The notes under the pieces are model-generated. The model saw only the letters and a program-made list of their open reading frames with translations, was not told where the DNA came from and searched no databases. From JANQIV01 sp050117315 (GTDB taxonomy: Bacteria > Bacteroidota > Ignavibacteria > Ignavibacteriales > Melioribacteraceae), in assembly GCA_050117315.1 (NCBI GenBank), contig JASFMY010000084.1:1-29994 (forward strand): a stretch of 29,994 nucleotides of DNA, written 5' to 3'. Positions within the stretch are counted from its first letter, which is position 1. The number at the start of each line of letters is the position of its first letter. The translations under genes were made by a program, and so were the position numbers. Shown piece by piece: positions 8,809 to 17,464 of this stretch.

Positions 8809-9834
8809 ATGAAAAAAAGTTTACTTGTTCTTTTTTTTTTGATTAGTTGTGTTTGGGCTCAAAAGGAAGTTGATACCTCACCAAAGTTTTTTGGATACGT
8901 CAGAAGCTGGTACCAGGCCGATTTTTCAACCGATGAAAATGAGTTCATTGTTAAGATGTCGAGAGTTGGTGTAAAAGGTAATGTTAATGAATATGCTGGG
9001 TACAGGCTATTTGTAGATTTCTCAAGATTAGGAAGTTTAAGTACAGAAACTGACGAGATAGATAGTCAAACAGTTGTAACAGACACAAAAGCAACTTTCT
9101 CAAATTTTCTCCTTGACGCACATGTAGATATAAAACCTTCTAAAGGATTAACATTATCACTCGGTCAGTTTAAAATTCCATTTAGTACCGATAACCTAAG
9201 ATCGGCAGCAGCAATTGATTTTGTGAACCGTCCGTTGATTTACAAAAATATTACTCCCGGGTTAAGGGACATAGGTTTCATGGGGAAGTATGCAACCAAA
9301 GGTGATGTACCAATCGAATTGACTGCCGGGCTCTTTAATGGTTCTGGACAAAATAAATCTGAAAATAATAAAACAACGGACCTTTCGTTAAGGGGGGTAG
9401 TTAAGCCAATCAAAGGGTTGGGGTTGTCTGCGAACTATTATAATGGTAAAAACTCCGGTTCGGACATATCCATATATGATTTTGGGGCTGATTTTAAAAT
9501 AGGTAAAATATTCTTTTGCAGTGAGTTCGGGCAGAGAGAAACCACAACAGGAAATAGTGAAATTTCAGCTAATGGTTTTTTCGTTTACGCATTGTACGAA
9601 ATTAGTACGAATAAAACTTTTATCTCACATGTAATTCCGGGTGTTCGGTTTGACTTAGTTGACCCGAATACATCTTTAGACGATGATGAAATAAGCAGGA
9701 TCACAGCCGGACTAACTTTACAATTTCTGAAAGCAAAATTTGCGCAGCTGAGAATTAATTGCGAACTATATGATTATAAGGATGGACGGAGTAATCCGGA
9801 TAAACTTATAATAGAATTGCAGACTAAATTTTAA
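8809..9834 (+). CDS. Outer-membrane porin, phosphate-selective porin O/P-like
   Basis: The 341-residue product has a clear signal peptide: MKKS, a hydrophobic run to about residue 14, and a cleavage site after VWA at 17. The mature chain alternates polar and aromatic residues as in a beta-barrel and ends in a C-terminal Phe (LQTKF), the outer-membrane assembly signal. The block LGQFKIPFSTDNL followed by FVNRPLIYKNITPGLRDIGF is characteristic of the porin O/P family. It likely forms a trimeric anion or general solute channel; the substrate is not decided by sequence. It is monocistronic by spacing, with a strong ribosome site and a 370-bp upstream region. Confidence 0.82.
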   Translation: MKKSLLVLFFLISCVWAQKEVDTSPKFFGYVRSWYQADFSTDENEFIVKMSRVGVKGNVNEYAGYRLFVDFSRLGSLSTETDEIDSQTVVTDTKATFSNFLLDAHVDIKPSKGLTLSLGQFKIPFSTDNLRSAAAIDFVNRPLIYKNITPGLRDIGFMGKYATKGDVPIELTAGLFNGSGQNKSENNKTTDLSLRGVVKPIKGLGLSANYYNGKNSGSDISIYDFGADFKIGKIFFCSEFGQRETTTGNSEISANGFFVYALYEISTNKTFISHVIPGVRFDLVDPNTSLDDDEISRITAGLTLQFLKAKFAQLRINCELYDYKDGRSNPDKLIIELQTKF

Positions 9835-9861
9835 ATGGAAAGAAATACTATCTGTAGAAGA

Positions 9862-10012
9862 ATGAATTTGGTAATTGTTTTTTTTTATGATTACTGGAAG
9901 TAGTTTATTCAGCTAGGGGCCGGATGCCATAGAATCTTTAGCTAAAAAGGAATTAGGCCAAACAATCGGCGTTGTTATTTTCGGCATAGATACGGAAAGG
10001 ACAAATAAATAA
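9862..10012 (+). pseudogene. Degraded micro-ORF, possible secreted-protein fragment
   Basis: ATG 9862 opens MNLVIVFF and runs into a T-homopolymer. One frame over, the reading continues FMITGSSLFS, hits a TAG, then gives GPDAIESLAKKELGQTIGVV and further to a TAA at 10010-10012. Joined, the pieces resemble a signal peptide plus a short mature segment, broken by a frameshift and a stop. I do not recognise a family. It could be a gene remnant after deletion, or coincidence. Confidence 0.3.
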
Positions 10013-10072
10013 TAACAACTAACAAAAAGAGGGTTTTACTATTCACATTCAGAATTATACGGGGAAAACAAA

Positions 10073-12157
10073 ATGAAATGGTTCAAAAACTTAAGAGTAA
10101 AGCAGAAACTTCTATTGACTTTTTCTATGCTTCTTTTTTTTCTTTTGCTTTTGGGAGGCATAGGATTATATAACATGTCGGACATGAACGAACACACTAA
10201 AATTATCTCTAGCAAGAGAATGCCTGGTTTGGACATACTTCTACAAATCGATAGAGATATGCAACAAGCAGTTGTTGCTCAGCGGACAATGATTTTTACA
10301 AATGTATCTTCAGAAAGATTTAAGCAATTGAAGCAGGAAAATGAAGAAAACATAAATCAAACTCTTGAACGTTGGGAACAATATAAAACTATTGGAGCAC
10401 AAGGGATTGATGAACAATTATTAGCAGATTTTGAGGAATTCAGAGGTGAATGGGTAGAGTATTCGGAAAAAATTGTTGCAAGCCGTGAATCTGATACTCC
10501 CGACGGACGTATTGAAGCAATTGATTTGTCTTTTAGAGAAGGCACAGAATCTTTTGAGAAAGCCAGAAATATTATTGACCGCTTAACCGAAATTACAGAA
10601 GAATTAGCGGAAGAAGATATTGCGGAAAATGAAGCCTCGTACTCAAACGCACAAATTGTATTATATTCGGGCGGGGCTATAGCATTTATACTTTCATTAC
10701 TATCGGCTTTTTATATTTCTAAGATTATAGCTGACCCGTTATCAAAGGCTTCTCATATGATGACCCAACTCAAAAAAGGCCGCTTAGATACAAGAGTTGA
10801 AGCCGATTCCAGTGATGAAATAGGAATTTTAATGTCGTCTATGAATAATTTCGCGGATACATTGAAGGAGTTTGTATCCAATATGTATAAAGTTGCGGAA
10901 GGGGATTTATCCAATCATCTAGAAGTGCAGGATAAAGACGACGAAATAACTCCGGCCATAAACAAAATTATCTTTACGTTAAGAGAATTGAAGAAAGAAA
11001 CTGATGAACTAATCAAAAGTGCACTTGAAGGAAGGTTAAGCAACCGCGGAGATGAAAGTAAATTTCAAGGCGGTTACCGGGAAATAATAAAAGGCTTTAA
11101 CGATACGCTTAATGCGGTAATTGAACCTACTAATGAAAGCGCTGAAGTATTAAAGGTTATGTCAACCGGTGATTTTACAGTTAGAGTCAAGGGGAATTAT
11201 AAAGGCGACCACCAAATAATGAAGAATAGCATTAATGACTTAGGTGAATCGCTTAACGGTATAATTTCAGATGTTGCCGAAGCAGTTCAAGCCACGGCTA
11301 GTGCTAGCGCGCAAATAAGCTCGAGCAGTGAAGAGATGGCTGCAGGGGCGCAGGAACAAAGTGCGCAGACAACAGAAGTTGCCTCGGCAGTGGAAGAAAT
11401 GGCCAAAACAATTATGGAAACTACGAGCAATGTTAACATAGCCGCAAAAAAATCAACTCAGGCAGGTGAAGCCGCGAAAACAGGCGGAGGAGTTGTAAAA
11501 CAAACCATCACTGGGATGAATAGAATAGCTGAAGTTGTAAATCAATCTGTGCTGATAGTTAGGGAACTTGGTAAGAGTAGTGATCAAATTGGTGATATTA
11601 TACAAGTAATTGATGACATCGCAGACCAAACGAATTTGCTGGCATTAAACGCGGCAATTGAAGCTGCCAGAGCAGGCGAGCAGGGTAGAGGATTTGCAGT
11701 TGTGGCAGACGAGGTAAGGAAACTTGCCGAACGAACCACGAAAGCAACCAAAGAGATTGCTGAAATGATAAAGAAAATCCAGAAAGATACCGGCGGGGCA
11801 GTAAAAGCAATTGAAAGCGGTACAGAGGAAGTTGAAAAAGGTAAAGAACTTGCAGGAAAAGCCGGCGCTTCACTTGACGAGATAATAAATTCAACCTCCG
11901 AAGTACTGGATGTAATTAACCAGGTAGCTGCTGCAAGCGAAGAACAATCAACCGCTTCGGAAGAAATAAGCAGGAATATTGAAGGCATCAGCAACGTTAC
12001 GCAGCAGTCCAGTGAAGGTACCCAGCAAATAGCTGCTTCTGCCGAAGACTTAAATCGCTTGACTACCGGGTTAAGCGATTTAATACGTAAATTTAAGATT
12101 GTTGAGATTAATAGAAGGGAATTAACAAGCAAGAATTATTTAGTTGATGAGAAATGA
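10073..12157 (+). CDS. Methyl-accepting chemotaxis protein with multiple HAMP-like repeats
   Basis: The 694-residue receptor has one membrane helix at about 10-32, a helical periplasmic sensor of four-helix-bundle type (about 33-195), and a second helix at about 196-218. HAMP follows at about 218-270 (KGRLDTRVE, DEIG). At least three further HAMP-like units follow, each with a Gly-acidic/basic-hydrophobic turn: EGDLSNHLE, EGRLSNRGD and TGDFTVRVK. The signalling domain carries the conserved hairpin tip with AAIEAARAGEQGRGFAVVAD near residues 525-545, which binds CheA and CheW. No C-terminal CheR/CheB-docking pentapeptide is visible. It stands alone, with no che genes in the window, so it must join an array encoded elsewhere. 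The ligand is unknown. Confidence 0.92.
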   Translation: MKWFKNLRVKQKLLLTFSMLLFFLLLLGGIGLYNMSDMNEHTKIISSKRMPGLDILLQIDRDMQQAVVAQRTMIFTNVSSERFKQLKQENEENINQTLERWEQYKTIGAQGIDEQLLADFEEFRGEWVEYSEKIVASRESDTPDGRIEAIDLSFREGTESFEKARNIIDRLTEITEELAEEDIAENEASYSNAQIVLYSGGAIAFILSLLSAFYISKIIADPLSKASHMMTQLKKGRLDTRVEADSSDEIGILMSSMNNFADTLKEFVSNMYKVAEGDLSNHLEVQDKDDEITPAINKIIFTLRELKKETDELIKSALEGRLSNRGDESKFQGGYREIIKGFNDTLNAVIEPTNESAEVLKVMSTGDFTVRVKGNYKGDHQIMKNSINDLGESLNGIISDVAEAVQATASASAQISSSSEEMAAGAQEQSAQTTEVASAVEEMAKTIMETTSNVNIAAKKSTQAGEAAKTGGGVVKQTITGMNRIAEVVNQSVLIVRELGKSSDQIGDIIQVIDDIADQTNLLALNAAIEAARAGEQGRGFAVVADEVRKLAERTTKATKEIAEMIKKIQKDTGGAVKAIESGTEEVEKGKELAGKAGASLDEIINSTSEVLDVINQVAAASEEQSTASEEISRNIEGISNVTQQSSEGTQQIAASAEDLNRLTTGLSDLIRKFKIVEINRRELTSKNYLVDEK

Positions 12158-12171
12158 AGATTTTCATAATT

Positions 12172-12208
12172 ATAAAAAAAGAGGCAGTCAAAAAATGATT
12201 GCCTCTAA
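12172..12208 (-). terminator. Terminator for the leftward VWA-ATPase-YbjQ unit
   Basis: GAGGCAGTCA (12181-12190) pairs with TGATTGCCTC (12196-12205), with one wobble or mismatch, around five bases. On the minus strand the stem is followed by seven consecutive T (plus A 12174-12180), a textbook U-tract. On the plus strand the stem is followed by A's, so it serves the leftward transcripts. It also separates them from the convergent chemotaxis receptor gene. Confidence 0.8.
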
Positions 12209-12345
12209 AAAAATATATAAGTTTGCAGTATGAACAGAATTTTTTATTCTTACTCATAATCCTACTCTTAATCTGCATTTGTATTTTAAGAATTAAGAAT
12301 AAGATTATGATTAAAAAAGTAAAAACAATTTATGGACATGTATGC

Positions 12346-12669
12346 TTAACCTTCCAAAACAACAGCAGTACCGCTTGCAGATACCATCAGCATACCGCCG
12401 CCTTGCCCTAAAGTTTCATAATCAAGATCAACTGCAATTACAGCATTTCCTCCCATTGATTGGGCTTGTTCCTGCATTTCTCTTACGGCAATTTCTTTTG
12501 CATGCCTAAGTTCCTTTTCGTAAGCCGCTGAACGCCCGCCTACAATGTCTCTAATGCTTGCAAAAATATCTTTAAAGATATTTGCACCGAGTATGGCTTC
12601 GCCTGAAACCAATCCCAGGTATTTAACTATTTTTTTACCTTCAATATTGTTTGTTGTTGTTACTAACAT
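12346..12669 (-). CDS. YbjQ/UPF0145 family protein
   Basis: The 107-residue protein shows the full YbjQ-family pattern: an N-terminal strand MLVTTTNNIEGKKI, GLVSGEAILGAN, a charged helix with ELRHAKEIAVREMQEQA, the glycine turn MGGNAVIAVDLDYE, and a final strand MLMVSASGTAVV. Members form small compact oligomers of unknown biochemical role, and none of the motifs indicates catalysis. It starts 48 bp after the AAA+ ATPase gene, with GAGGGG before its ATG. It probably belongs to the same leftward unit, ended by the terminator at 12172-12208. Confidence 0.9.
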   Translation of the reverse strand: MLVTTTNNIEGKKIVKYLGLVSGEAILGANIFKDIFASIRDIVGGRSAAYEKELRHAKEIAVREMQEQAQSMGGNAVIAVDLDYETLGQGGGMLMVSASGTAVVLEG

Positions 12670-12717
12670 TTTCCCCTCGATTTTTAAGATAAAAAAAAAT
12701 ATGAAAAATAAATTTAT

Positions 12718-14223
12718 TTACATATAACTTTCTTCATCATCGTAATCGTCTTCATCGGAAAGGGTAAACATGCTGCTTAACATATCTTTGAATTCAATTC
12801 CATACTCCAGACCTTGCTTACTTAAAAGCGAGTATTCGGATAAACCGTGAAGAGCAAATTCCATGAATAAAATATGCTCATTTTCGGATAGCTTTTTTAC
12901 AAACCTATTAACTAGTACAGATAACCCTGGGATGCCGCACAAGATTTTTTTGTATTCCAGGTAATTACTGTTATTTAAAATATCAACTTTGTTTCCTTTA
13001 TTAAACCAGCTTATAATTTCCTGGTAGGGATTTTCTTTGTGTTGTTTTTTTATATTTTCCGGGCTCGGGAAATAGTGAGAGAAGTCTTCTCTTATCGCTT
13101 TGCTTAGAAGTATCTGTGCTACTTTTGCAGGGCCTTCCTGTTCACCTTCGTAAACTAATTCTACTTTGCCGGTTATAGCCGGTATTACTCCGACAAAATC
13201 GGAAATTCTTATAATTGTTTCAGTCTCTCCGTTAAGAAGCATTCTTCTTTCTGCAGCGCTTATTAGGTTTTCATAAGCTGAAATTGTAAGCCTTGCGGAT
13301 ACGCCGGACTTTTGATCAACATATTCACTTTCACGGGCTTTAAATGAAATTTGTTCAACAAGATTTTTAACGAGCTCGGGAACAATTATTTTTTCCTTTT
13401 GATCGGCAGTTATTTTTGCTTCCTGTTCCGTGATTTGTTTTGAAATGCTTATAGTCTTGGGATAGTGTGTAAGAATCTGCGAATCAATTCTATCTTTTAA
13501 CGGGGTTACTATGGAACCTCTGTTTGTATAGTCTTCAGGGTTTGCAGTGAAAATAAATTGAACGTCAAGCGGCAACCTTAATTTAAATCCTCTTATTTGA
13601 ACATCTTTTTCCTGGAGTAAATTAAAAAGTGCAACTTGAATACGTGCCTGTAAGTCCGGTAGTTCGTTAATCACAAAAATTCCTCTATGCGATCTTGGAA
13701 TAATCCCGAAGTGAATTACCCTTTCATCGGAATAGGGAAGTTTAAGTGAGGCTGCTTTTATGGGGTCAACATCACCGATTAAATCAGCTATTGTTACATC
13801 GGGTGTTGCTAACTTTTCAGCATATCGTTCATCCCTGTGAATCCATTCTATGGGTGTTTCATTTTTTTTCTCATTAATAACATCTTTTCCAAATCTTGAT
13901 ATCGGGTTAAGGGGATCGTCGTGAATTTCAGATCCTTCAATAATCGGAATAAACTCATCGAGCAGTTTTACCATTGACCTTGCAATCCGTGTTTTTGCCT
14001 GTCCGCGTAAACCAAGCAAAATAATATTATGCTTGGAAAGAATTGCGGTTTGTATATCGGGAAGTACCGTATCTTCATAACCAATGATATCGTTAAATAG
14101 GTTTGCTTTGTTCTTCAGCATTTTAATGAGATTATCTCTCATCTCTTCTTTTACGGATTTTCTTTTATAACCTGATTCTTCCAGTTGACCGAGTGTTGAA
14201 ATTTTTTCGAAATTTATATCCAT
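12718..14223 (-). CDS. AAA+ ATPase of the Mg-chelatase ChlI/MoxR type
   Basis: The 501-residue protein is a ChlI-like AAA+ ATPase. The P-loop at 71-78 reads GLRGQAKT, with Ala in place of the usual Gly before Lys. The Walker B-like segment at 181-190 reads GIFVINELPD, with Asn where Asp is usual. A following block with ANPEDYTNRGSIVTPLKDR is the sensor/arginine-finger region. These variants are, from memory, normal for the COG1239-like branch paired with a VWA protein rather than for true cobalt or magnesium chelatases. It lies 12 bp after the VWA gene, as in MoxR-VWA pairs (RavA/ViaA, CbbQ/CbbO), where the two act as a remodelling machine on a client protein. No chlorophyll or cobalamin genes are nearby, so the client is unknown. 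Confidence 0.85.
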   Translation of the reverse strand: MDINFEKISTLGQLEESGYKRKSVKEEMRDNLIKMLKNKANLFNDIIGYEDTVLPDIQTAILSKHNIILLGLRGQAKTRIARSMVKLLDEFIPIIEGSEIHDDPLNPISRFGKDVINEKKNETPIEWIHRDERYAEKLATPDVTIADLIGDVDPIKAASLKLPYSDERVIHFGIIPRSHRGIFVINELPDLQARIQVALFNLLQEKDVQIRGFKLRLPLDVQFIFTANPEDYTNRGSIVTPLKDRIDSQILTHYPKTISISKQITEQEAKITADQKEKIIVPELVKNLVEQISFKARESEYVDQKSGVSARLTISAYENLISAAERRMLLNGETETIIRISDFVGVIPAITGKVELVYEGEQEGPAKVAQILLSKAIREDFSHYFPSPENIKKQHKENPYQEIISWFNKGNKVDILNNSNYLEYKKILCGIPGLSVLVNRFVKKLSENEHILFMEFALHGLSEYSLLSKQGLEYGIEFKDMLSSMFTLSDEDDYDDEESYM

Positions 14224-14235
14224 TTAATTCTCTTT

Positions 14236-15336
14236 CTATTTTATTTTTTTTCTTCTATTTCTAACGAAATCTTCAAACATATATTCCCCAAGATTTGTCA
14301 GTGAACTGTAATATGCTCTTCCGTTATTGGTTTTAGTAAACTCTCGTACAAACCGCTGTAGATATGGGTCTCTTGCTATCATAAAGGTCGTAATAGTAAT
14401 TCCAAGCCTTTTGCATTGGGCAGACTGGTTCAGCGTCTTGTTTATTATTTTTCTATCAAGTCCGAAACTGTTTTTATAGTATCTAATCCCTTCCTTTATA
14501 CATGTAGGCTTGCCGTCGGTTATCATAAAAATTTGTTTGTTGTTCGTTTTTCTTTTTCTCAAAATATCAATTGCAAGCTCAAGTCCCGTATAAGTATTCG
14601 TATGATAGGGCCCCACTTCAAGATAGGGGAGGTCTTTAATCTCAATCGGCCAAGCATCGTTTCCAAAAACAATAATATCAAGAGTATCGTTTTTGAAACG
14701 GGTTGTTATTAATTCCGCCAAAGCCATGGCAACCTTTTTTGCGGGTGTAATTCTATCTTCGCCGTAAAGTATCATCGAATGCGAAATATCGATCATCAAA
14801 ACAGTTGCTGTATTTGTCTTATGTTCGTTCTCTTCAATTTCAAGATCGCCTTCTGTTAATTTGAAATCGCTTAACCCGTGATTTATCTGGGCGTTTTTTA
14901 TTGACTATGTCATATCGATCTGATCGAGAGTATCGCCGAACATGTAATCGCGCCTGTCTGATGTTTTTTCTTCACCAACCCCGGAATACGGCGTGTTATG
15001 ATTTCCTTTGCCCGCTTTCTTTAATTTGCTGAAAATTTCTTCAAGCGATTTTTTCCTGATTGATTGTTCTGATTTAGCAGTCATAATAAATTTTGAAGGA
15101 TTGTTTTCTTCTTCTTTGATGTATCCCCTATCCTTTAAGTCATCGATGAAATTACCGATACCGTAATCGTCTCCGGTCATTCCATACCTTTTATCAAGGT
15201 CGCTAAGTAAACTTAGTGACTGTGCCACATCTCCGGAAGTGATATTTAAAAGCTGCAAAAATATATCTAAAAGCTGCTGAAAGTTTGCTTTGCCCGGTTC
15301 TTCGGGTATATATTCCGAAAATCTAAAACCTATCAT
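14236..15336 (-). pseudogene. VWA (MIDAS) partner of the AAA+ ATPase, interrupted by an amber codon
   Basis: One 367-codon frame runs from ATG 15334-15336 to 14236, broken only by TAG at plus 14905-14907. The upstream part encodes 143 residues: a helical N-terminal region, then RRDYMFGDTLDQIDMT. The frame resumes with SIKNAQINHGL and enters a von Willebrand A domain with the MIDAS motif DISHS (about 183-187), the Thr in NTYTGLELA and the Asp in FMITDGKPT. The block before the stop and the SIKNA after it form one conserved stretch in this family (typically DLTRTxRNA), so the stop replaces a usually basic residue. AAG to TAG by one substitution would explain it. Either the gene is freshly inactivated, or the base is a sequencing error, or the codon is read through. 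The frame downstream is otherwise intact. A separate restart at TTG 14799 would keep most of the VWA domain. Confidence 0.8.
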
Positions 15337-15493
15337 ATCTCATAACTTTTTTTATTGTAACCACGAATAAGTTAAAAAAGTTCTTCAATTATTAACTGAA
15401 AATTAAATCGATAAAAAAAGTCCTCCGGTAAAAATAGTTTTGTAAAAAATGATTAAATTAAAAGTTGTTATTTTATCACTATACTAATGTTTG

Positions 15494-16387
15494 ATGGATA
15501 TAAATAAGCAATACATTTTACAATCAATAAGTTATGCTGCGAATAATCTTAGATTAAGCAGTGATAAAATAGAAGCTATAACTTTAATAAAAGAATATCT
15601 TGCAAATTCCGAAAACTTACAAGACTCAATTAACACTCTAAAAAAAACTACCCAGTTTTCTAAACTTGCTATTAAATTAGGTGATATTAACAACTTCATA
15701 AGTAAAAGCAGGATCGATTTTCTAAAACTTTCGGATCAATTTAAGGAACATACCAGTTCCATAATACAGGATCTTAGTAACACTTTGGATACTGTTACAC
15801 CTGAAATTTGTAAAGAAATATTATTTCCGGACGATAAAAAAGAAGATATTGAAATTGAATTGAAGGAAAAGAAAGATGATGCAGATGATTCTTCTTTAAA
15901 GATTAATATTAACGATATAACAAAAGAATTAATTGAACAGGATAACATAAGTGCTTTTGACAAAGACGATATCCACAAAGAAGAGTTTACGTTAAACGAT
16001 CTGAACGAAAACGACAGCGAGCTGGAATTTGAAAATTTTGAGAAAAGGATTTTAAAGCCGATAAAAGAAATTGATGAGTTTTTGAATAAACTAAGTACAT
16101 TAAGCTATAACAAAGATGAACTGATTTTTAATACTGAGCTAATGAATAATAACGCGGAGCTATCTGAAAAGATCGGTTTTGAGATAATAAGCAATATGCA
16201 TAAAATTCTAGCAGAGGCTTTTTCACAATTAAGAGATGAACGGATTATACCGGATAACGTTATGATTGAAGAACTGAGAGCATGCCTTATTGTAATTGCT
16301 GCAGTTGTTAGAAGAAAAGAAGTTGATATCTCAAACTATTTAAACAAATCAGAGAAACTTGGTAAAAAACTTAAAGTAATTATATAA
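15494..16387 (+). CDS. Hypothetical acidic protein
   Basis: I do not recognise this 297-residue protein. It has no signal peptide or membrane segment. Residues about 1-110 and 180-297 are predicted largely helical, joined by a very acidic, low-complexity middle (about 118-180, with DDKKEDIEIELKEKKDD). The C-terminal region (IEELRACLIVIAAVVRRKEVDI) is the least charged and may be a packing helix. The nearest ATG is 15494; a TTG three bases earlier is possible, and no clear Shine-Dalgarno sequence is seen. It is divergent from the VWA gene across a 154-bp shared promoter region and lies 9 bp before manC, so it is probably co-transcribed with the nucleotide-sugar gene. Confidence 0.75.
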   Translation: MDINKQYILQSISYAANNLRLSSDKIEAITLIKEYLANSENLQDSINTLKKTTQFSKLAIKLGDINNFISKSRIDFLKLSDQFKEHTSSIIQDLSNTLDTVTPEICKEILFPDDKKEDIEIELKEKKDDADDSSLKININDITKELIEQDNISAFDKDDIHKEEFTLNDLNENDSELEFENFEKRILKPIKEIDEFLNKLSTLSYNKDELIFNTELMNNNAELSEKIGFEIISNMHKILAEAFSQLRDERIIPDNVMIEELRACLIVIAAVVRRKEVDISNYLNKSEKLGKKLKVII

Positions 16388-16396
16388 GGAATAAGA

Positions 16397-17464
16397 ATGG
16401 ATATTTACGCTGTTATCATGGCTGGCGGAGTTGGATCAAGGTTTTGGCCTATGAGTAGAGAAAAAAGTCCGAAGCAGTTGCTGAAAATTTTCGGCGATAA
16501 TACAATGATTCAGGATACCATGCTCAGACTCAATGGCCTTATAAATAACAAAAATATATTTGTAATTACAAATCAAACCCAGAAACCCCTAATACAGAAA
16601 CAAGTTCCGACGATACCGAAAGATAATATAATAGACGAACCGTTCGGTAAAAATACAGCGGCGTGCATAGGGTTGGCATCTGTTTTGGTAGAAGCCCAAA
16701 ACAAAGATGCTGTCATTGTTACTTTACCTGCCGACCATTTGATTAAAGATGTTGAGAATTTTCAAAATACTTTGACTAAAGCTGTTGAGTTTGCCGGGAC
16801 GTCCGACTCGCTTGTTACTATTGGAATTGAACCTACAAGACCTGAAACCGGTTACGGTTATATTCAAGTAGAAGAGAAAACAGTAAGTGATAGTATACAC
16901 AAGGTTCTTACATTCGCGGAAAAGCCGAATTTATCCACTGCAGAAAGATTTGTAGAATCGGGTGATTTTTTATGGAATTCAGGGATATTCATCTGGAAAG
17001 CCGAATCAATCTTAAATGAGATTAAAACTTATATGCCTGACTTGCACGATGGACTGGAAGAGCTGAAACCGAATGTTGGTAAACCTTATTTTAAAAGTGT
17101 GCTCACTGAAGTGTACGGAAAGTTAAAAAGTATTTCCATTGACTACGGTGTAATGGAAAAATCGCAGAATGTTTATTTGACAAAAAGTGATTTTGATTGG
17201 AGTGATGTCGGAAGTTGGCAAACAGTTTATGAGCTTTCCTCAAAAGATGACGACGGAAATGCGGTTGAGGGCGACGTGTACATAATGAAAACCAAAAATT
17301 CTTATATTAAGGGAAATAAGAAATTCGTTGCAACCATTGGTGTGAGTAATTTAATAGTAATTGATACTGATGACGCTTTACTTATTTGCGATAGAAAAAA
17401 ATCCCAGGATGTTAAAAATATTGTTGATTCGTTGAAACTAAACAGCAGAAAAGAATTATTATGA
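16397..17464 (+). CDS. manC: Mannose-1-phosphate guanylyltransferase
   Basis: The enzyme makes GDP-mannose from mannose-1-phosphate and GTP, feeding glycan, lipopolysaccharide or protein mannosylation. The 355-residue chain begins with the nucleotidyltransferase signature GGVGSRFWPMSREKSPKQ (10-27), which binds GTP and Mg2+. It also has LPADHLI, a sugar-binding FAEKPN, and NSGIFIWKAESIL. The length fits the single-domain form, without the C-terminal isomerase domain of bifunctional AlgA-type enzymes. TAAGGAATAA precedes the ATG as a ribosome site. Its TGA overlaps the next gene's ATG by four bases. Confidence 0.93.
   Translation: MDIYAVIMAGGVGSRFWPMSREKSPKQLLKIFGDNTMIQDTMLRLNGLINNKNIFVITNQTQKPLIQKQVPTIPKDNIIDEPFGKNTAACIGLASVLVEAQNKDAVIVTLPADHLIKDVENFQNTLTKAVEFAGTSDSLVTIGIEPTRPETGYGYIQVEEKTVSDSIHKVLTFAEKPNLSTAERFVESGDFLWNSGIFIWKAESILNEIKTYMPDLHDGLEELKPNVGKPYFKSVLTEVYGKLKSISIDYGVMEKSQNVYLTKSDFDWSDVGSWQTVYELSSKDDDGNAVEGDVYIMKTKNSYIKGNKKFVATIGVSNLIVIDTDDALLICDRKKSQDVKNIVDSLKLNSRKELL

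Noticed and set aside
11584..12132. 182-residue open frame on the minus strand inside the chemoreceptor gene
   Set aside because: It is a Ser/Ala/Leu-rich mirror of the receptor's helical signalling domain, has no ribosome site, and the plus-strand gene is unmistakable.
12172..12208. Terminator for the chemoreceptor on the plus strand
   Set aside because: The plus-strand stem is followed by A's rather than T's; the U-tract exists only for leftward transcription.
12199..12411. 70-residue plus-strand frame after the chemoreceptor
   Set aside because: It begins in the terminator hairpin and runs into the antisense of the YbjQ gene; its hydrophobic run is AT-rich spacer translation.
12718..14223. 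True magnesium or cobalt chelatase subunit
   Set aside because: The P-loop and Walker B variants and the lack of tetrapyrrole genes nearby fit the MoxR-like ATPase-VWA pair better.
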